DNA from: Salipiger abyssi
Lineage (GTDB): Bacteria > Pseudomonadota > Alphaproteobacteria > Rhodobacterales > Rhodobacteraceae
Assembly (NCBI RefSeq): GCF_001975705.1
Contig: NZ_CP015093.1
Location: 2,976,001 to 3,040,000 of the forward strand
DNA: 64,000 nucleotides
Direction of reading: 5' to 3'
Numbering within the stretch: position 1 is the first letter of the stretch; each line of letters starts with the position of its first letter. Under the pieces are notes generated by a model. The model saw nothing but the letters and a program-made list of their open reading frames with translations, was not told the origin of the DNA and searched no databases. Both the position numbers and the translations under genes were made by a program. This document shows, in pieces, positions 34,939-44,380 of this stretch.

Positions 34939-35871
34939 TCAATACCCCCGCGCGGCATCCGCCAGATCGCCGCAGGTGCCGGTCTCCTCGAAGGCCTTGA
35001 GGTTCGCCGCGATCAGCCGTCCGCCGGTGCCCGCGTCGATCTGCGAGGCCACATGCGGGGTCACGGTGATCGACGGATGGCTCCAGAACGGATTGTCGGC
35101 GGGCAGCGGTTCCTGATGGAACACATCCAGCGTCGCCTGCTTGATCTGCCCGCTCTCCAGCGCCGCCAGCAGATCCGCATCCACCAGATGCGGGCCGCGC
35201 GCGCAGTTGATCACGCAGGCGCCCGGCGCCAGCTTGGCAAAAAGATCCGCGTTCAGGATGCCGCGCGTCTGATCGGTGAGCGGCAGCAGGTTCACCAGGA
35301 TCTCGCAGCCGTCGAGAAACGCGTCCATCTCGCCCGTGCCGGTGAAACAGCTCACACCGTCGAGATCCTTGGCCGATTTCGACCAGCCGCGGGTGTCGAA
35401 GCCCAGCCCGGCCAGCGTCTGCGCCGCCGCGGCGCCGAGATTGCCGAGCCCCATCACGCCCACCACACGGTTCGGCGCCACCGGCACCACGATGGCGTGC
35501 CAGTCGCTCTCTGCCTGCGCCTGCAACTGGCGCGGCATGTCGCGGTGATGGCGCAGCACATGCAGCGCCACGTATTCGCGCATCCGTTGCGTCAGATCCT
35601 TGCCCACGGTGCGGATGATCGGCACGCCCTCGGGCAGCTCGGCATCGGCGAGCACATGGTCGATGCCCGCGCCGATGGAAACGATGGCCTTGAGGTTGGG
35701 GAACCCCGCCAGATCGCCGGTGCGCGGGCGCCAGACCACGCCATAGGTGACCGCCCCGGGGTCGATCTCGTCATGCATCGAGACCACGTCCCAGCCGGGC
35801 AGCAGCCCTTGCAGCATCTCCACCCACCACTGGGTCTTTTCGGCGAGGGGAAGGTAGACGGCGACGGTCAT
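34939..35871 (-). CDS. ghrA: Glyoxylate/hydroxypyruvate reductase A-like dehydrogenase
   Basis: A 310-residue D-isomer-specific 2-hydroxyacid dehydrogenase. The nucleotide-binding motif G-L-G-N-L-G is at 141-146, and the catalytic Arg225, Glu254 and His273 are in N-C-A-R-G, H-Q-E-P and T-P-H-V. The short N-terminal domain and W-V-E-M-L segment place it in the GhrA subgroup, which reduces glyoxylate and hydroxypyruvate with NADPH. It is divergent from a LysR regulator across 38 bases, so it is a likely target of that regulator. Confidence 0.92.
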   Translation of the reverse strand: MTVAVYLPLAEKTQWWVEMLQGLLPGWDVVSMHDEIDPGAVTYGVVWRPRTGDLAGFPNLKAIVSIGAGIDHVLADAELPEGVPIIRTVGKDLTQRMREYVALHVLRHHRDMPRQLQAQAESDWHAIVVPVAPNRVVGVMGLGNLGAAAAQTLAGLGFDTRGWSKSAKDLDGVSCFTGTGEMDAFLDGCEILVNLLPLTDQTRGILNADLFAKLAPGACVINCARGPHLVDADLLAALESGQIKQATLDVFHQEPLPADNPFWSHPSITVTPHVASQIDAGTGGRLIAANLKAFEETGTCGDLADAARGY

Positions 35872-35909
35872 GTTGGCTCCTTGGGATCGTGTGTCATTGA
35901 GGGGATAGG

Positions 35910-36821
35910 ATGAATTTCAAGCAACTCGAAGCGTTTTACTGGCTGAGCCAGTTCGGCAATTACCGGCAGACGGCGGAATATCTGGGCCTCACCCAGCCCG
36001 CCGTCTCGGCGCGTATCCAGTCGCTGGAGAAGGATCTCGGCAAGACCCTGATCGACCGCGAGGCACAGGCCTTTGCGCTCACCGATCAGGGGCTGGAGGT
36101 GGCGGAATTCGCGGTGCAGTTCCTGAACCTGCGCGAGGCGATGATGGGCCGCTTGCAGGACAAGCGCAAACGCCGGCTGACCGTGGGGCTCGCCGGCATG
36201 GCGGCGCTGACCTGGGGGCCGCTTCTGCGCGACGCGGTGGCGGCGGCGGATCCTGATCTGCTGCTCGACATCTATTCCGGATCGGATCTGCAACTGCGCC
36301 GCTTTGTCGAGGCGGGCACGCTGGACGCGGCCTTTACCGCCAGCGGCGACCGCGCGCCCGGCGCGGATTTCTCGGTGCGCTACGAGGTCGGCTGGGTGGC
36401 GCGGCCGGATGTGATCGACGGCCAGAGCCTGCCGATGAGCGCCGACGATCTGCGCGCGCTGCCGCTGGTGCTCTATCCAAAGACTTCGCCGCTGTTCAAT
36501 CCGGTGGCGGAATATGTCGCCGACATGCGCGACCGTCCGGCGCCGCGCCATTACGGCAATGCGCTCGCGACGATCTGCGAGCTGGTACGGCTGGGCTATG
36601 GCGCCTCGGCGCTGGCGCTGACCGCGCTGGAACCCGACATCGCGGCGGGCGATGTGGTCGAGATCGCGACCACCGAGCCGCTGCCGCCGCTCAATGTGGC
36701 CTGCACCCATGTCAACCGCGCCCGGCGCAAGCAGGTGGGCGCGGTGCTGGATCTGGCGCGCGAGGCGGCGCAGAGCTGGTGCGCGGAACATGGGCGCTAC
36801 GCCTCCTTTCACGAGCTGTGA
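35910..36821 (+). CDS. LysR-family transcription regulator
   Basis: A 303-residue LysR-type regulator. The helix-turn-helix lies at about residues 17-36 (N-Y-R-Q-T-A-E-Y-L-G-L-T-Q-P-A-V-S), followed by a periplasmic-binding-protein-like ligand domain (about 90-290). It is divergent from ghrA and convergent with the RraA/TRAP operon, so it may govern both sides. Its TGA stop abuts the stop codon of the RraA gene with no base between. The inducer is unknown but could be the TRAP substrate or a breakdown product such as an oxo acid. Confidence 0.94.
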   Translation: MNFKQLEAFYWLSQFGNYRQTAEYLGLTQPAVSARIQSLEKDLGKTLIDREAQAFALTDQGLEVAEFAVQFLNLREAMMGRLQDKRKRRLTVGLAGMAALTWGPLLRDAVAAADPDLLLDIYSGSDLQLRRFVEAGTLDAAFTASGDRAPGADFSVRYEVGWVARPDVIDGQSLPMSADDLRALPLVLYPKTSPLFNPVAEYVADMRDRPAPRHYGNALATICELVRLGYGASALALTALEPDIAAGDVVEIATTEPLPPLNVACTHVNRARRKQVGAVLDLAREAAQSWCAEHGRYASFHEL

Positions 36822-37499
36822 TCAGCTTTCGGTCTTGGCCTCAACCATCTTGGTCGCGCCGGACATCGCGCCCAGATGGGTGCCGCCGGTGATCTTGGCC
36901 TCGTTGACCAGACCGCGCTCGGTCTTCAGCTCGCCCTCGGCCAGCACGGCGTCGAGATCCTCGGGCGCGATGAAGAGCACGCCGCTTTCATCCGCCAGCA
37001 CCGCATAGCCCGGCAGCACCGCCGCGCCGCCAATGCTCACCGGCACGTTGAAGCCGCCGCCGGTGTTGTAGAGCCGGGTGGTGACGGGCGAGGGGCCGCG
37101 CGACCACATGGCGAAATCCTGTTCCTTGATCTCGGCGGTATCGGTATGCGGGCCGTCGACGCAGCCGCCCTCCAGCCCGATCATCGCGGCCATGCGGGTG
37201 ACGCCGCCGCCCCAGCAGGCGTATTTCGTATCCCCCAGCCGGTCGACGGCGAGGAAATAGCCCGGCCCGCACTGGCTCAGGCAATGGTGCAGCAGGGTGG
37301 AATCGAGCCCCGGAATGGCCAGCGTCGCCACCGTGGCGGCCACCACCTTGCCCGGCAGCACCGGCTGGATGGCAGGGGCGGCAAAGCCGTAATGGTAGAA
37401 ATGGCCGATCGTCGCGGTTTCGAGCTTGGCCAGACGGTCGAGCTTGTCCTGCGGGATCGGCGCGGGCATCGGGTTCAGCTTGTAGACAAGATTGGACAT
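36822..37499 (-). CDS. RraA-family protein, aldolase-like
   Basis: A 225-residue member of the RraA/HMG-aldolase fold. In this family, the 4-hydroxy-4-methyl-2-oxoglutarate aldolases use a metal-bound Asp and a conserved Arg. Here G-G-C-V-D-G-P-H-T-D and the following W-S-R-G-P-S-P segment hold candidates near residues 110-135. Its last place in the TRAP operon, next to a hydroxypyruvate reductase, makes a catabolic lyase or decarboxylase more likely than an RNase E inhibitor. It starts nine bases after the DctM stop. Confidence 0.85.
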   Translation of the reverse strand: MSNLVYKLNPMPAPIPQDKLDRLAKLETATIGHFYHYGFAAPAIQPVLPGKVVAATVATLAIPGLDSTLLHHCLSQCGPGYFLAVDRLGDTKYACWGGGVTRMAAMIGLEGGCVDGPHTDTAEIKEQDFAMWSRGPSPVTTRLYNTGGGFNVPVSIGGAAVLPGYAVLADESGVLFIAPEDLDAVLAEGELKTERGLVNEAKITGGTHLGAMSGATKMVEAKTES

Positions 37500-37508
37500 G
37501 GGTCTCTC

Positions 37509-38795
37509 TTAGTTTTGAGGTCCGAGGATGAGATCGGGGAGGAAGGTGACGGTCTGCGGCACATAGGTCAGCAGGATCAGCACCGCGAAGAGCGGCAGCA
37601 GCATCGGCAGCACCGCCATGGTGACCTTTTCAAAGCGCACGCGGCCGACCTCGGCCACGATGTAAAGGCCGATCCCCATGGGGGGCGTCGCGATGCCGAT
37701 CAGCAGGCCAAGCTGCATGATGATGCCGAAATGCACCCGGTCGATGCCATAGGCGTCGATGAGCGGCAGCAGCGTCGGCACCAGGATCAGCTTGGCCGGC
37801 ACGCCCTCGACCACGCAGCCGACGAGGACGATGAAGATCAACAGCAGCGCGAGGAAGACGTTTTCGCTTTCGGTGAGCGCAAAGGTCCAGTCGGCCAGTT
37901 TCTGTGGCGTCTGGTCGATGGCCAGCAGCCAGCCCATGGCGATGGAAAAGGCGATGATGATCATGATCACGGCGGTCATCATGGCGGTGTCGCTGAGCGC
38001 GCTGAAGAAGCTGCGGAAGGTCAGCTCGCGATACCAGATGCCGATGGCGATGCAGTAGAGGCAGGCCAGCACGCCCGCCTCGGTCGCGGTGACGAAACCG
38101 AACATGATGGAGCCGAGGATGATCGCCGGGGCGATCAGTGCCAGGAACCCGTGTTTCGCGGTGCCCGCCACCTCGCGCGCGGTGGCGCGGGGCTGTGTGG
38201 GGAACTCTTGAAACTGCGCGCGGATGCGCACGTAGAGCATCAGCGCCAGCCCCACGAGGATGCCGGGCACGAGGCCGGCAAGGAACATCCGTTCGATGCT
38301 CTGCTGGGCGAGGAAGGCATAGAGCACCAGCCCGATGGAGGGCGGGATCAGCGGCCCGATGACAGACGACGCCACGGTGATCGCGGCGGCGAAGTCGGGC
38401 TTGTAGCCGCGCTCGCGCATGGCCTTGATCTCGATGGCGCCGAGGCCGGCGCAATCCGCCACGGCGGCGCCGGAGATGCCGGCAAAGATCATCGAGGACA
38501 GGATGTTCACCTGCGCCAGCCCGGCTTTAAGGTGACCCACCAGCGCATTGGCAAAGGCAAAGATGCGCTCGGTCACGCCGGTGGCGTTCATCAGATTGCC
38601 CGCCATGATGAAGAAGGGCACGGCGGTGAGCGAGGCCTTGTTCACCCCCTCCAGCATCTGCTGCGGGATGATCTGTAGCGCGGTGGAGAAATCCGAGGTC
38701 AGGAAGGTCAGCACCGTCGCGGTGCCGATGGCGATGGAGATGGGCACGCGCAGCAGGATCAGCGCGATGAAGGTGCCGAAAAGAATCCACGCCAT
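37509..38795 (-). CDS. dctM: TRAP transporter large permease (DctM)
   Basis: A 428-residue membrane protein with about 12 helices, the ion-coupled transport subunit of a tripartite ATP-independent periplasmic transporter. Recognisable are the N-terminal L-R-V-P-I-S-I-A-I-G segment and the G-I-S-G-A-A-V-A-D loop near 105, both hallmarks of DctM. It works with DctQ and the binding protein DctP, whose genes directly precede it in the operon. Transport is driven by sodium or proton gradients. Three bases separate it from dctQ. Confidence 0.95.
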   Translation of the reverse strand: MAWILFGTFIALILLRVPISIAIGTATVLTFLTSDFSTALQIIPQQMLEGVNKASLTAVPFFIMAGNLMNATGVTERIFAFANALVGHLKAGLAQVNILSSMIFAGISGAAVADCAGLGAIEIKAMRERGYKPDFAAAITVASSVIGPLIPPSIGLVLYAFLAQQSIERMFLAGLVPGILVGLALMLYVRIRAQFQEFPTQPRATAREVAGTAKHGFLALIAPAIILGSIMFGFVTATEAGVLACLYCIAIGIWYRELTFRSFFSALSDTAMMTAVIMIIIAFSIAMGWLLAIDQTPQKLADWTFALTESENVFLALLLIFIVLVGCVVEGVPAKLILVPTLLPLIDAYGIDRVHFGIIMQLGLLIGIATPPMGIGLYIVAEVGRVRFEKVTMAVLPMLLPLFAVLILLTYVPQTVTFLPDLILGPQN

Positions 38796-38798
38796 GGG

Positions 38799-39362
38799 TT
38801 ACAGCTCCGGGTGGTGGGCGGTGACGTTCTCGGGCATTCCCGCGGCCAGCTTCGCGAGGTCGAGAAGGGCCGTCAGCGCCACGAGCAGGGTCGAGATGAA
38901 GAGCGGCAGAGAGAGCGCCAGCCGCGGCAGCTCGAACCCGCTGGGCAGGGTGGCGCCGTCATATATGCCCGTTGATGTCGCGATCACTTTCGGCACCTGC
39001 ATCAGCAGCACCCCGGTGACGACCAGGGTCGCGGCATCCGAGACGATGCGGGTCACCAGCATGCCCGCCGGGCCGAGCCGCTCGGCCACGAAATCGACGC
39101 GCACATCCTTGAGCCGGGCATAGAGCGCGAAAAAGCCGAAGAAGCTGAGCCAGATGAAGAACACCATGGTCCAGGGCCACATCCAGTAGGGGGCCAGGCT
39201 CATCGGGCGCAGAATGATCGTCGCGGTGGTCAGGGCCAGCATCGCCAGCAGGCAGATGTTGGAGATCCACAGAAAGGCCCCGCCCAGTGTCCAGTTCAAC
39301 CGGTCGATGCGGTTGAGGGCCCGCTGAAGCGGACCCTCTGGCATATATTCCTCTGGTGTCAC
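38799..39362 (-). CDS. dctQ: TRAP transporter small permease (DctQ)
   Basis: A 187-residue protein with four membrane helices and the W-M-W-P-W-T-M-V-F-F-I-W segment typical of DctQ subunits. It bridges the binding protein and DctM. The GTG start at 39362 overlaps the TGA of dctP as GTGA, giving translational coupling; a later ATG at 39344 is possible. The internal end runs into dctM after three bases. Subunit length is usual for the family. Confidence 0.92.
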   Translation of the reverse strand: MTPEEYMPEGPLQRALNRIDRLNWTLGGAFLWISNICLLAMLALTTATIILRPMSLAPYWMWPWTMVFFIWLSFFGFFALYARLKDVRVDFVAERLGPAGMLVTRIVSDAATLVVTGVLLMQVPKVIATSTGIYDGATLPSGFELPRLALSLPLFISTLLVALTALLDLAKLAAGMPENVTAHHPEL

Positions 39363-40360
39363 TGCGAAACGGCCCGCGTCTCGTCGATGGTCTCCAGCAG
39401 CCCGTCGGGCAGTTCGCCGGCGGCGGCGCGCTCGTCGTAATAGGCCCGCATCGTCTCGACCAGCGGCGCGGTGTCGATAACGGTATAGGTGGCGCCGTCG
39501 GCCTCCATCCGCGCGATGCTTTCGTCTGCGACCGAGAACATCAGATCCTGCGACATCTCGCCGGCCTCGTCATAGGCCTTGAGCAGCCCGGCGCGGGTGT
39601 CCTCGTCGAGCGCGGTCAGCGCGTCGTCATTGACCATGAAGCCGATGGCCTGCCAGTACTCGTCCATCCGCGTGATATAGGGGGCGACCTCGTTGAAGCG
39701 CATGGATTCGACCAGCGCGATGGGCGAGTTCACCGCCTGCACAATGCCCTTGGAGATCGACTGGTGAACCTCGGTCCAGGGCAGGGTGATCACGTCGGCG
39801 CCGATGGCATCCCAGGTTTCGATGGCACTTTTGCTTTCATGCATCCGCAGCTTGAGGCCGTTATAGCCGTCGGCGGTTTCGATCGGCACATTCGACACGG
39901 TCACCCGGAACGGGCCGCGCAGAACGCGGGTCGGGTCGCCCAGCGGGCGCACGCCCGACTGCTCGGCGGCATTGTCGAACCAGCCTTTCACAAGGTCCGA
40001 GTTCATGAAGCGAACCCAGTGATCGTAATCGTCGAAGGCAAAGGCCGGGGTCGTCCAGTCGAGCGCCGGCTCCCATTTCTTCATGTAGCTGTAACCCTCG
40101 GCGTAGATCTGGATGATGTTCGCCTGAAGCTGCTCAAGAACGGCGTTCTCCTTGCCGAGCTGCTCGTTGGGATAGACGGTGATCTTGAGCTCGCCGCCGG
40201 TGTATTCCTCGGTCAGCTCGGCGAATTTCTCGAAGATCTGGCCTTCGGGGCTGTCCACCGGCATCTTGGTGGCCATTTTCCAGGTGGTTTCGGCCTGAGC
40301 CGCCTGGCCCAGGATGAGCGCGAGGCCGGTGGCGAGGCCGAGCAGGGTTTTCGTCTTCAT
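39359..40360 (-). CDS. dctP: TRAP transporter substrate-binding protein (DctP)
   Basis: A 333-residue periplasmic binding protein with a signal peptide (residues 1 to about 23, ending A-Q-A-E). The conserved Arg that grips the carboxylate of the ligand is expected in L-R-M-H-E-S-K near 172. The family motif Y-P-N-E-Q-L-G-K-E lies near 63-71. DctP proteins bind organic acids; this one lies between a creatininase-like enzyme and RraA-like protein, so a hydroxy or oxo acid, or an N-acyl amino acid, is a reasonable guess. Confidence 0.94.
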   Translation of the reverse strand: MKTKTLLGLATGLALILGQAAQAETTWKMATKMPVDSPEGQIFEKFAELTEEYTGGELKITVYPNEQLGKENAVLEQLQANIIQIYAEGYSYMKKWEPALDWTTPAFAFDDYDHWVRFMNSDLVKGWFDNAAEQSGVRPLGDPTRVLRGPFRVTVSNVPIETADGYNGLKLRMHESKSAIETWDAIGADVITLPWTEVHQSISKGIVQAVNSPIALVESMRFNEVAPYITRMDEYWQAIGFMVNDDALTALDEDTRAGLLKAYDEAGEMSQDLMFSVADESIARMEADGATYTVIDTAPLVETMRAYYDERAAAGELPDGLLETIDETRAVSQ

Positions 40361-40417
40361 GATGTGTCTCCTCTGTTGGGGGGAATGGCCGGTTTTCCGG
40401 CTCTGGTTTTGTGGATG

Positions 40418-41227
40418 TCAGTCGTGCAGGCCCTTGGCGACGTGATCGCGCACGAGGCCCGCGCCGATGGCGGCGAGGCGTTTCACCAGCACGTCGCCGG
40501 TTTCCGCCGAGCACAGGGTCGGGTCGCAGCCATAGGCGCCGGTCTCGGTCGCCTCCAGCGCCTCGATCGGCGCCTGGATCTTGGCGCCGTCATAGACGAC
40601 GGAGGAAAACCCGCCGATCTTCATGCCCTTGATCTCGCTGCCGGTGGGCGCGGGCTTGACCAGATCGGTGCGGATCAGGTCGGGATAGAAATGCAGCCCC
40701 ACCGAGGTCAGCGGGTCGCCGCCATGGCCCGAGCTCGCCTTGGCCTTCTCGGCACCAATGAGGCCCGGCAGCTCGCCATATGCCACCTGCCAGAGATACA
40801 TGGACGGCACGAAGAGCCCGGCCTTCTGGCGCCAGCGCAGCGCCACCTCGGTGATCGCGGGGACGTTGCCGCCATGGCCGTTGACGATCATCAGCTTGCG
40901 GATGCCGTGGCGGTTCAGGCAGCCGAACATGTCGTCGAGAATGCCGCAGAGCGTGGCGTGGCTGATCGAGATGCCGCCATGGCTCGATTCGAAATAATCC
41001 TTGCCGCCAAAGGGGATGACGGGCGCAACGAAGGTAGCAACGCCGTCCGCGCGGGCGGCTTTGGCGATCTCCATCGCCATCAGGTCGGCGGCCATGTAAT
41101 CGCCCATCGGCGCGTGGATGCCCTGATCTTCCAGCGACCCCATGGGCAGCAGCACCACCGCCTCCGAGGTGAGTTCCTGCCGCGCCTCTTCCGAGGTCAG
41201 TTCCGCGATCCGGATCTTGTCGATCAT
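40418..41227 (-). CDS. Creatininase-family amidohydrolase
   Basis: A 269-residue member of the creatininase fold, which hydrolyses cyclic amides and related bonds with two metal ions. Positions 29-43 read M-G-S-L-E-D-Q-G-I-H-A-P-M-G-D. The textbook motif is G-S-x-E-Q-H-G-P-H-L-P, so the usual metal-binding His is Gln35 here. N-G-H-G-G-N with His118 is intact. The change suggests a subfamily with another substrate, not true creatininase. ATG 41227 is used; the frame extends upstream without a ribosome-binding site. It is the first gene of the dctPQM operon. Confidence 0.88.
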   Translation of the reverse strand: MIDKIRIAELTSEEARQELTSEAVVLLPMGSLEDQGIHAPMGDYMAADLMAMEIAKAARADGVATFVAPVIPFGGKDYFESSHGGISISHATLCGILDDMFGCLNRHGIRKLMIVNGHGGNVPAITEVALRWRQKAGLFVPSMYLWQVAYGELPGLIGAEKAKASSGHGGDPLTSVGLHFYPDLIRTDLVKPAPTGSEIKGMKIGGFSSVVYDGAKIQAPIEALEATETGAYGCDPTLCSAETGDVLVKRLAAIGAGLVRDHVAKGLHD

Positions 41228-41341
41228 GGGCTCAGTTCCTTGTCTGTTATGGCTCGGGTTCGCCTCAGTGAAGCGGCCCGCGCCGGGGGCGTCCAATTCA
41301 ATCGGTTTGCGGGGCGATAGAGGAAATTTGCCCCGCCTGTG

Positions 41342-42655
41342 TCATGCCGCCGCCCGCGCTGTGCTGAAGCGGTCCATGCGGAACGGCGCAGGGTCGACCA
41401 GCGGTGTCGCGCCGGTGGCAAGCTCCGCCGCGAGCTGGCCCGCCGCCGGGCCGAGGCCGAAGCCGTGGCCGGAAAACCCGGTGGCAAGCACCAGCCCGGG
41501 GAGCTGGTCTGCGGGGCCGATCACCGGCACCGCGTCGGGGGTCACGTCGATGATGCCGCCCCATTTTTGTGCAATCTCAGCGTCTCTGAAGACCGGAAAG
41601 GTCCGGGTCACCGCGCGCATCGCCTCGGCCAGCAGCCGCTCCTGCGGTTCGGGGTCGAGCACCCGGCAGCGTTCGAAGGGGGTGATCGCGTCATCGGCCC
41701 AGCGGCGCGGCGTCACCAGCCCGTCCCAGAGGCCCTGATCGAGGGTCAGCGCGAGCTCGCCGCGATGCTCGCGCAGGCCTTTGGCAAAGCGCGGCAGCAG
41801 GCGGAAACTGTCGGGCGTGATCTGCACCTTGGCGCGGCCCCGGCGTGAGATCGTGTAGCCGCCGTCGAGCCGGGGCCTGATGCCGAATTCGCCATTGCCG
41901 AGCGCATGCACCGGCCCGCCCGCCAGCGGCTTGGTGCGCAGAACCGAGCCGCGCACCCGCAGTTGCGGCAGATCCACCCCGAGATTGCCGAGAAACAGCC
42001 GCGACCAGGCGCCGCCGGCAAGCACCACCGCCTTGCAGCCGATGCGCCCGCGCTCGGTGATGACGCCCGAGACCGCGCCCGCCGCCGTCTCGATCCCGCG
42101 CACGGCGCAGTGGGTGAGGATCGCGGCGCCCTTGGCTCGCGCGCCTTTGGCGAGCGCGGGGGCGGCAAGCGCGGGCTCGGCCCGGCCATCGTCTTCGGTC
42201 AGCAGCCCGGCGCGCGCGGGCAGCGACGCGCCGGGAAAGCGCTCGGCCAGATCGGCGGGGCTGAGCCGTCTGGCGCCGATGCCGAACCGGTCGGCATCGC
42301 GCGAGACGCTCTCGATCCAGGTCATCTCGGCATCGGTATGGGCGGTGTAGACGATGCCGGTGCGCCGGAACCCGGTGTCATGGCCCAGCCGCTGCGCCAG
42401 CGTGTCCCAGATCCGCAGGCTTTCGATCCCCAGCGGGTATTCCGCCACGTCGCGCCCCATGCGCCGGACCCAGCCCCAGTTGCGGCTCGACTGTTCTCCG
42501 CCGATCCGGCCCTTTTCGATGAGCGCCACGCGGTGGCCCTGTTCGGCGGCCCAGAAGGCGGCAGCGGTGCCGATTATGCCGCCGCCGATCACGACCAGAT
42601 CGACCGCGCGGGGGAGGGTCTCATCGCCTTCGACGGTCTCGACAAAGGGGCGCAT
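41342..42655 (-). CDS. FAD-dependent amine/amino-acid oxidase (DAO family)
   Basis: A 437-residue flavoprotein of the D-amino-acid oxidase/sarcosine oxidase type. The FAD-binding motif G-G-G-I-I-G is at 24-29, followed by the S-S-R-N-W-G-W segment, and the C-terminal G-F-S-G-H-G-F-G-L-G-P-A contacts the flavin. It probably oxidises a secondary amine or amino acid to the imine in the cytoplasm. The frame continues upstream to 42730, but ATG 42655 starts one base after the SDR stop and is preferred. It is the last gene of the hyuAB/ABC operon. Confidence 0.9.
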   Translation of the reverse strand: MRPFVETVEGDETLPRAVDLVVIGGGIIGTAAAFWAAEQGHRVALIEKGRIGGEQSSRNWGWVRRMGRDVAEYPLGIESLRIWDTLAQRLGHDTGFRRTGIVYTAHTDAEMTWIESVSRDADRFGIGARRLSPADLAERFPGASLPARAGLLTEDDGRAEPALAAPALAKGARAKGAAILTHCAVRGIETAAGAVSGVITERGRIGCKAVVLAGGAWSRLFLGNLGVDLPQLRVRGSVLRTKPLAGGPVHALGNGEFGIRPRLDGGYTISRRGRAKVQITPDSFRLLPRFAKGLREHRGELALTLDQGLWDGLVTPRRWADDAITPFERCRVLDPEPQERLLAEAMRAVTRTFPVFRDAEIAQKWGGIIDVTPDAVPVIGPADQLPGLVLATGFSGHGFGLGPAAGQLAAELATGATPLVDPAPFRMDRFSTARAAA

Positions 42656-42656
42656 G

Positions 42657-43372
42657 CTACATCCCCGGCTCATAGCGCCAGTTGACCAGCAGTTCCGAAA
42701 CGCTGGCCGAATTGGGCAGGGTGACGACATCGGCGACCAGCCGGGCGAGGTCTTCGGGCTGGGTGATCTCGTGGCGCGGCAGGTGGTCGTGGCGCAGGGT
42801 CATGTCGGTGGCGACAAAGCTCGGGCAGACGGCGCAGGCGCGCAGGCCCTGATCCCAGCCGGCGCGTCGGGCGGCATGCGAGAGCGCCACGGCGGCGTGT
42901 TTGCTCATCTGATAGCCCGCGTTCAGCCCCAGCACACGCTTGCCCGAGAGCGAGGCGAGCACGATCACCCGCCCCGCGCCCGAGCGGCAAAGCGCCGGCA
43001 GCGCCGCGCGGGTCAGCCGGAAGGGCGCCTTGACGTTGACCGAGAGCAGCGCGTCGAGCATCTCTTCCATCTCATCGTCGGGCTGCGGCGGGTCGGGCAT
43101 CAGCTCCAGCGGGCCGGAGATGCCGGCGCTGTTCACCAGCGCGTCGATGCGACCGAAATGCGTCTCCGTCGCCTCGGTGAAGCGTTTCGCATCGGCGGGT
43201 TCCGTTGCATCGTAGCGCACCACAAGCGGGTCATGCGGCGCCAGCGTCTCGGTCAGCGTCGCCGGGTCGCGCAGACCCAGCGCCAGCCGGTAGCCGCGCG
43301 CCGCAAGCGCCTCGGCAATCGCGGCGCCGATGCCGCGGCTGGCGCCGGTGATCATGGCGACGGGGGCGCCGG

Positions 43373-43376
<4 letters not shown>
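42657..43376 (-). CDS. Short-chain dehydrogenase/reductase
   Basis: A 239-residue classical SDR. T-G-A-S-R-G-I-G is at 10-17, N-S-A-G is at 82-85 (usually N-N-A-G), and catalytic Ser142, Tyr155 and Lys159 are present (Y-Q-M-S-K). The start codon at 43376 overlaps the stop of the ABC ATPase gene as ATGA. Its place between importer and FAD oxidase suggests it processes the imported compound, perhaps a hydroxy group. The substrate cannot be assigned. Confidence 0.92.

Positions 43377-44376
<1,000 letters not shown>

Positions 44377-44380
<4 letters not shown>

Noticed and set aside
40418..41227. Naming the gene as true creatininase
   Set aside because: The metal-site motif differs from the characterised enzyme, and creatinase is absent nearby.
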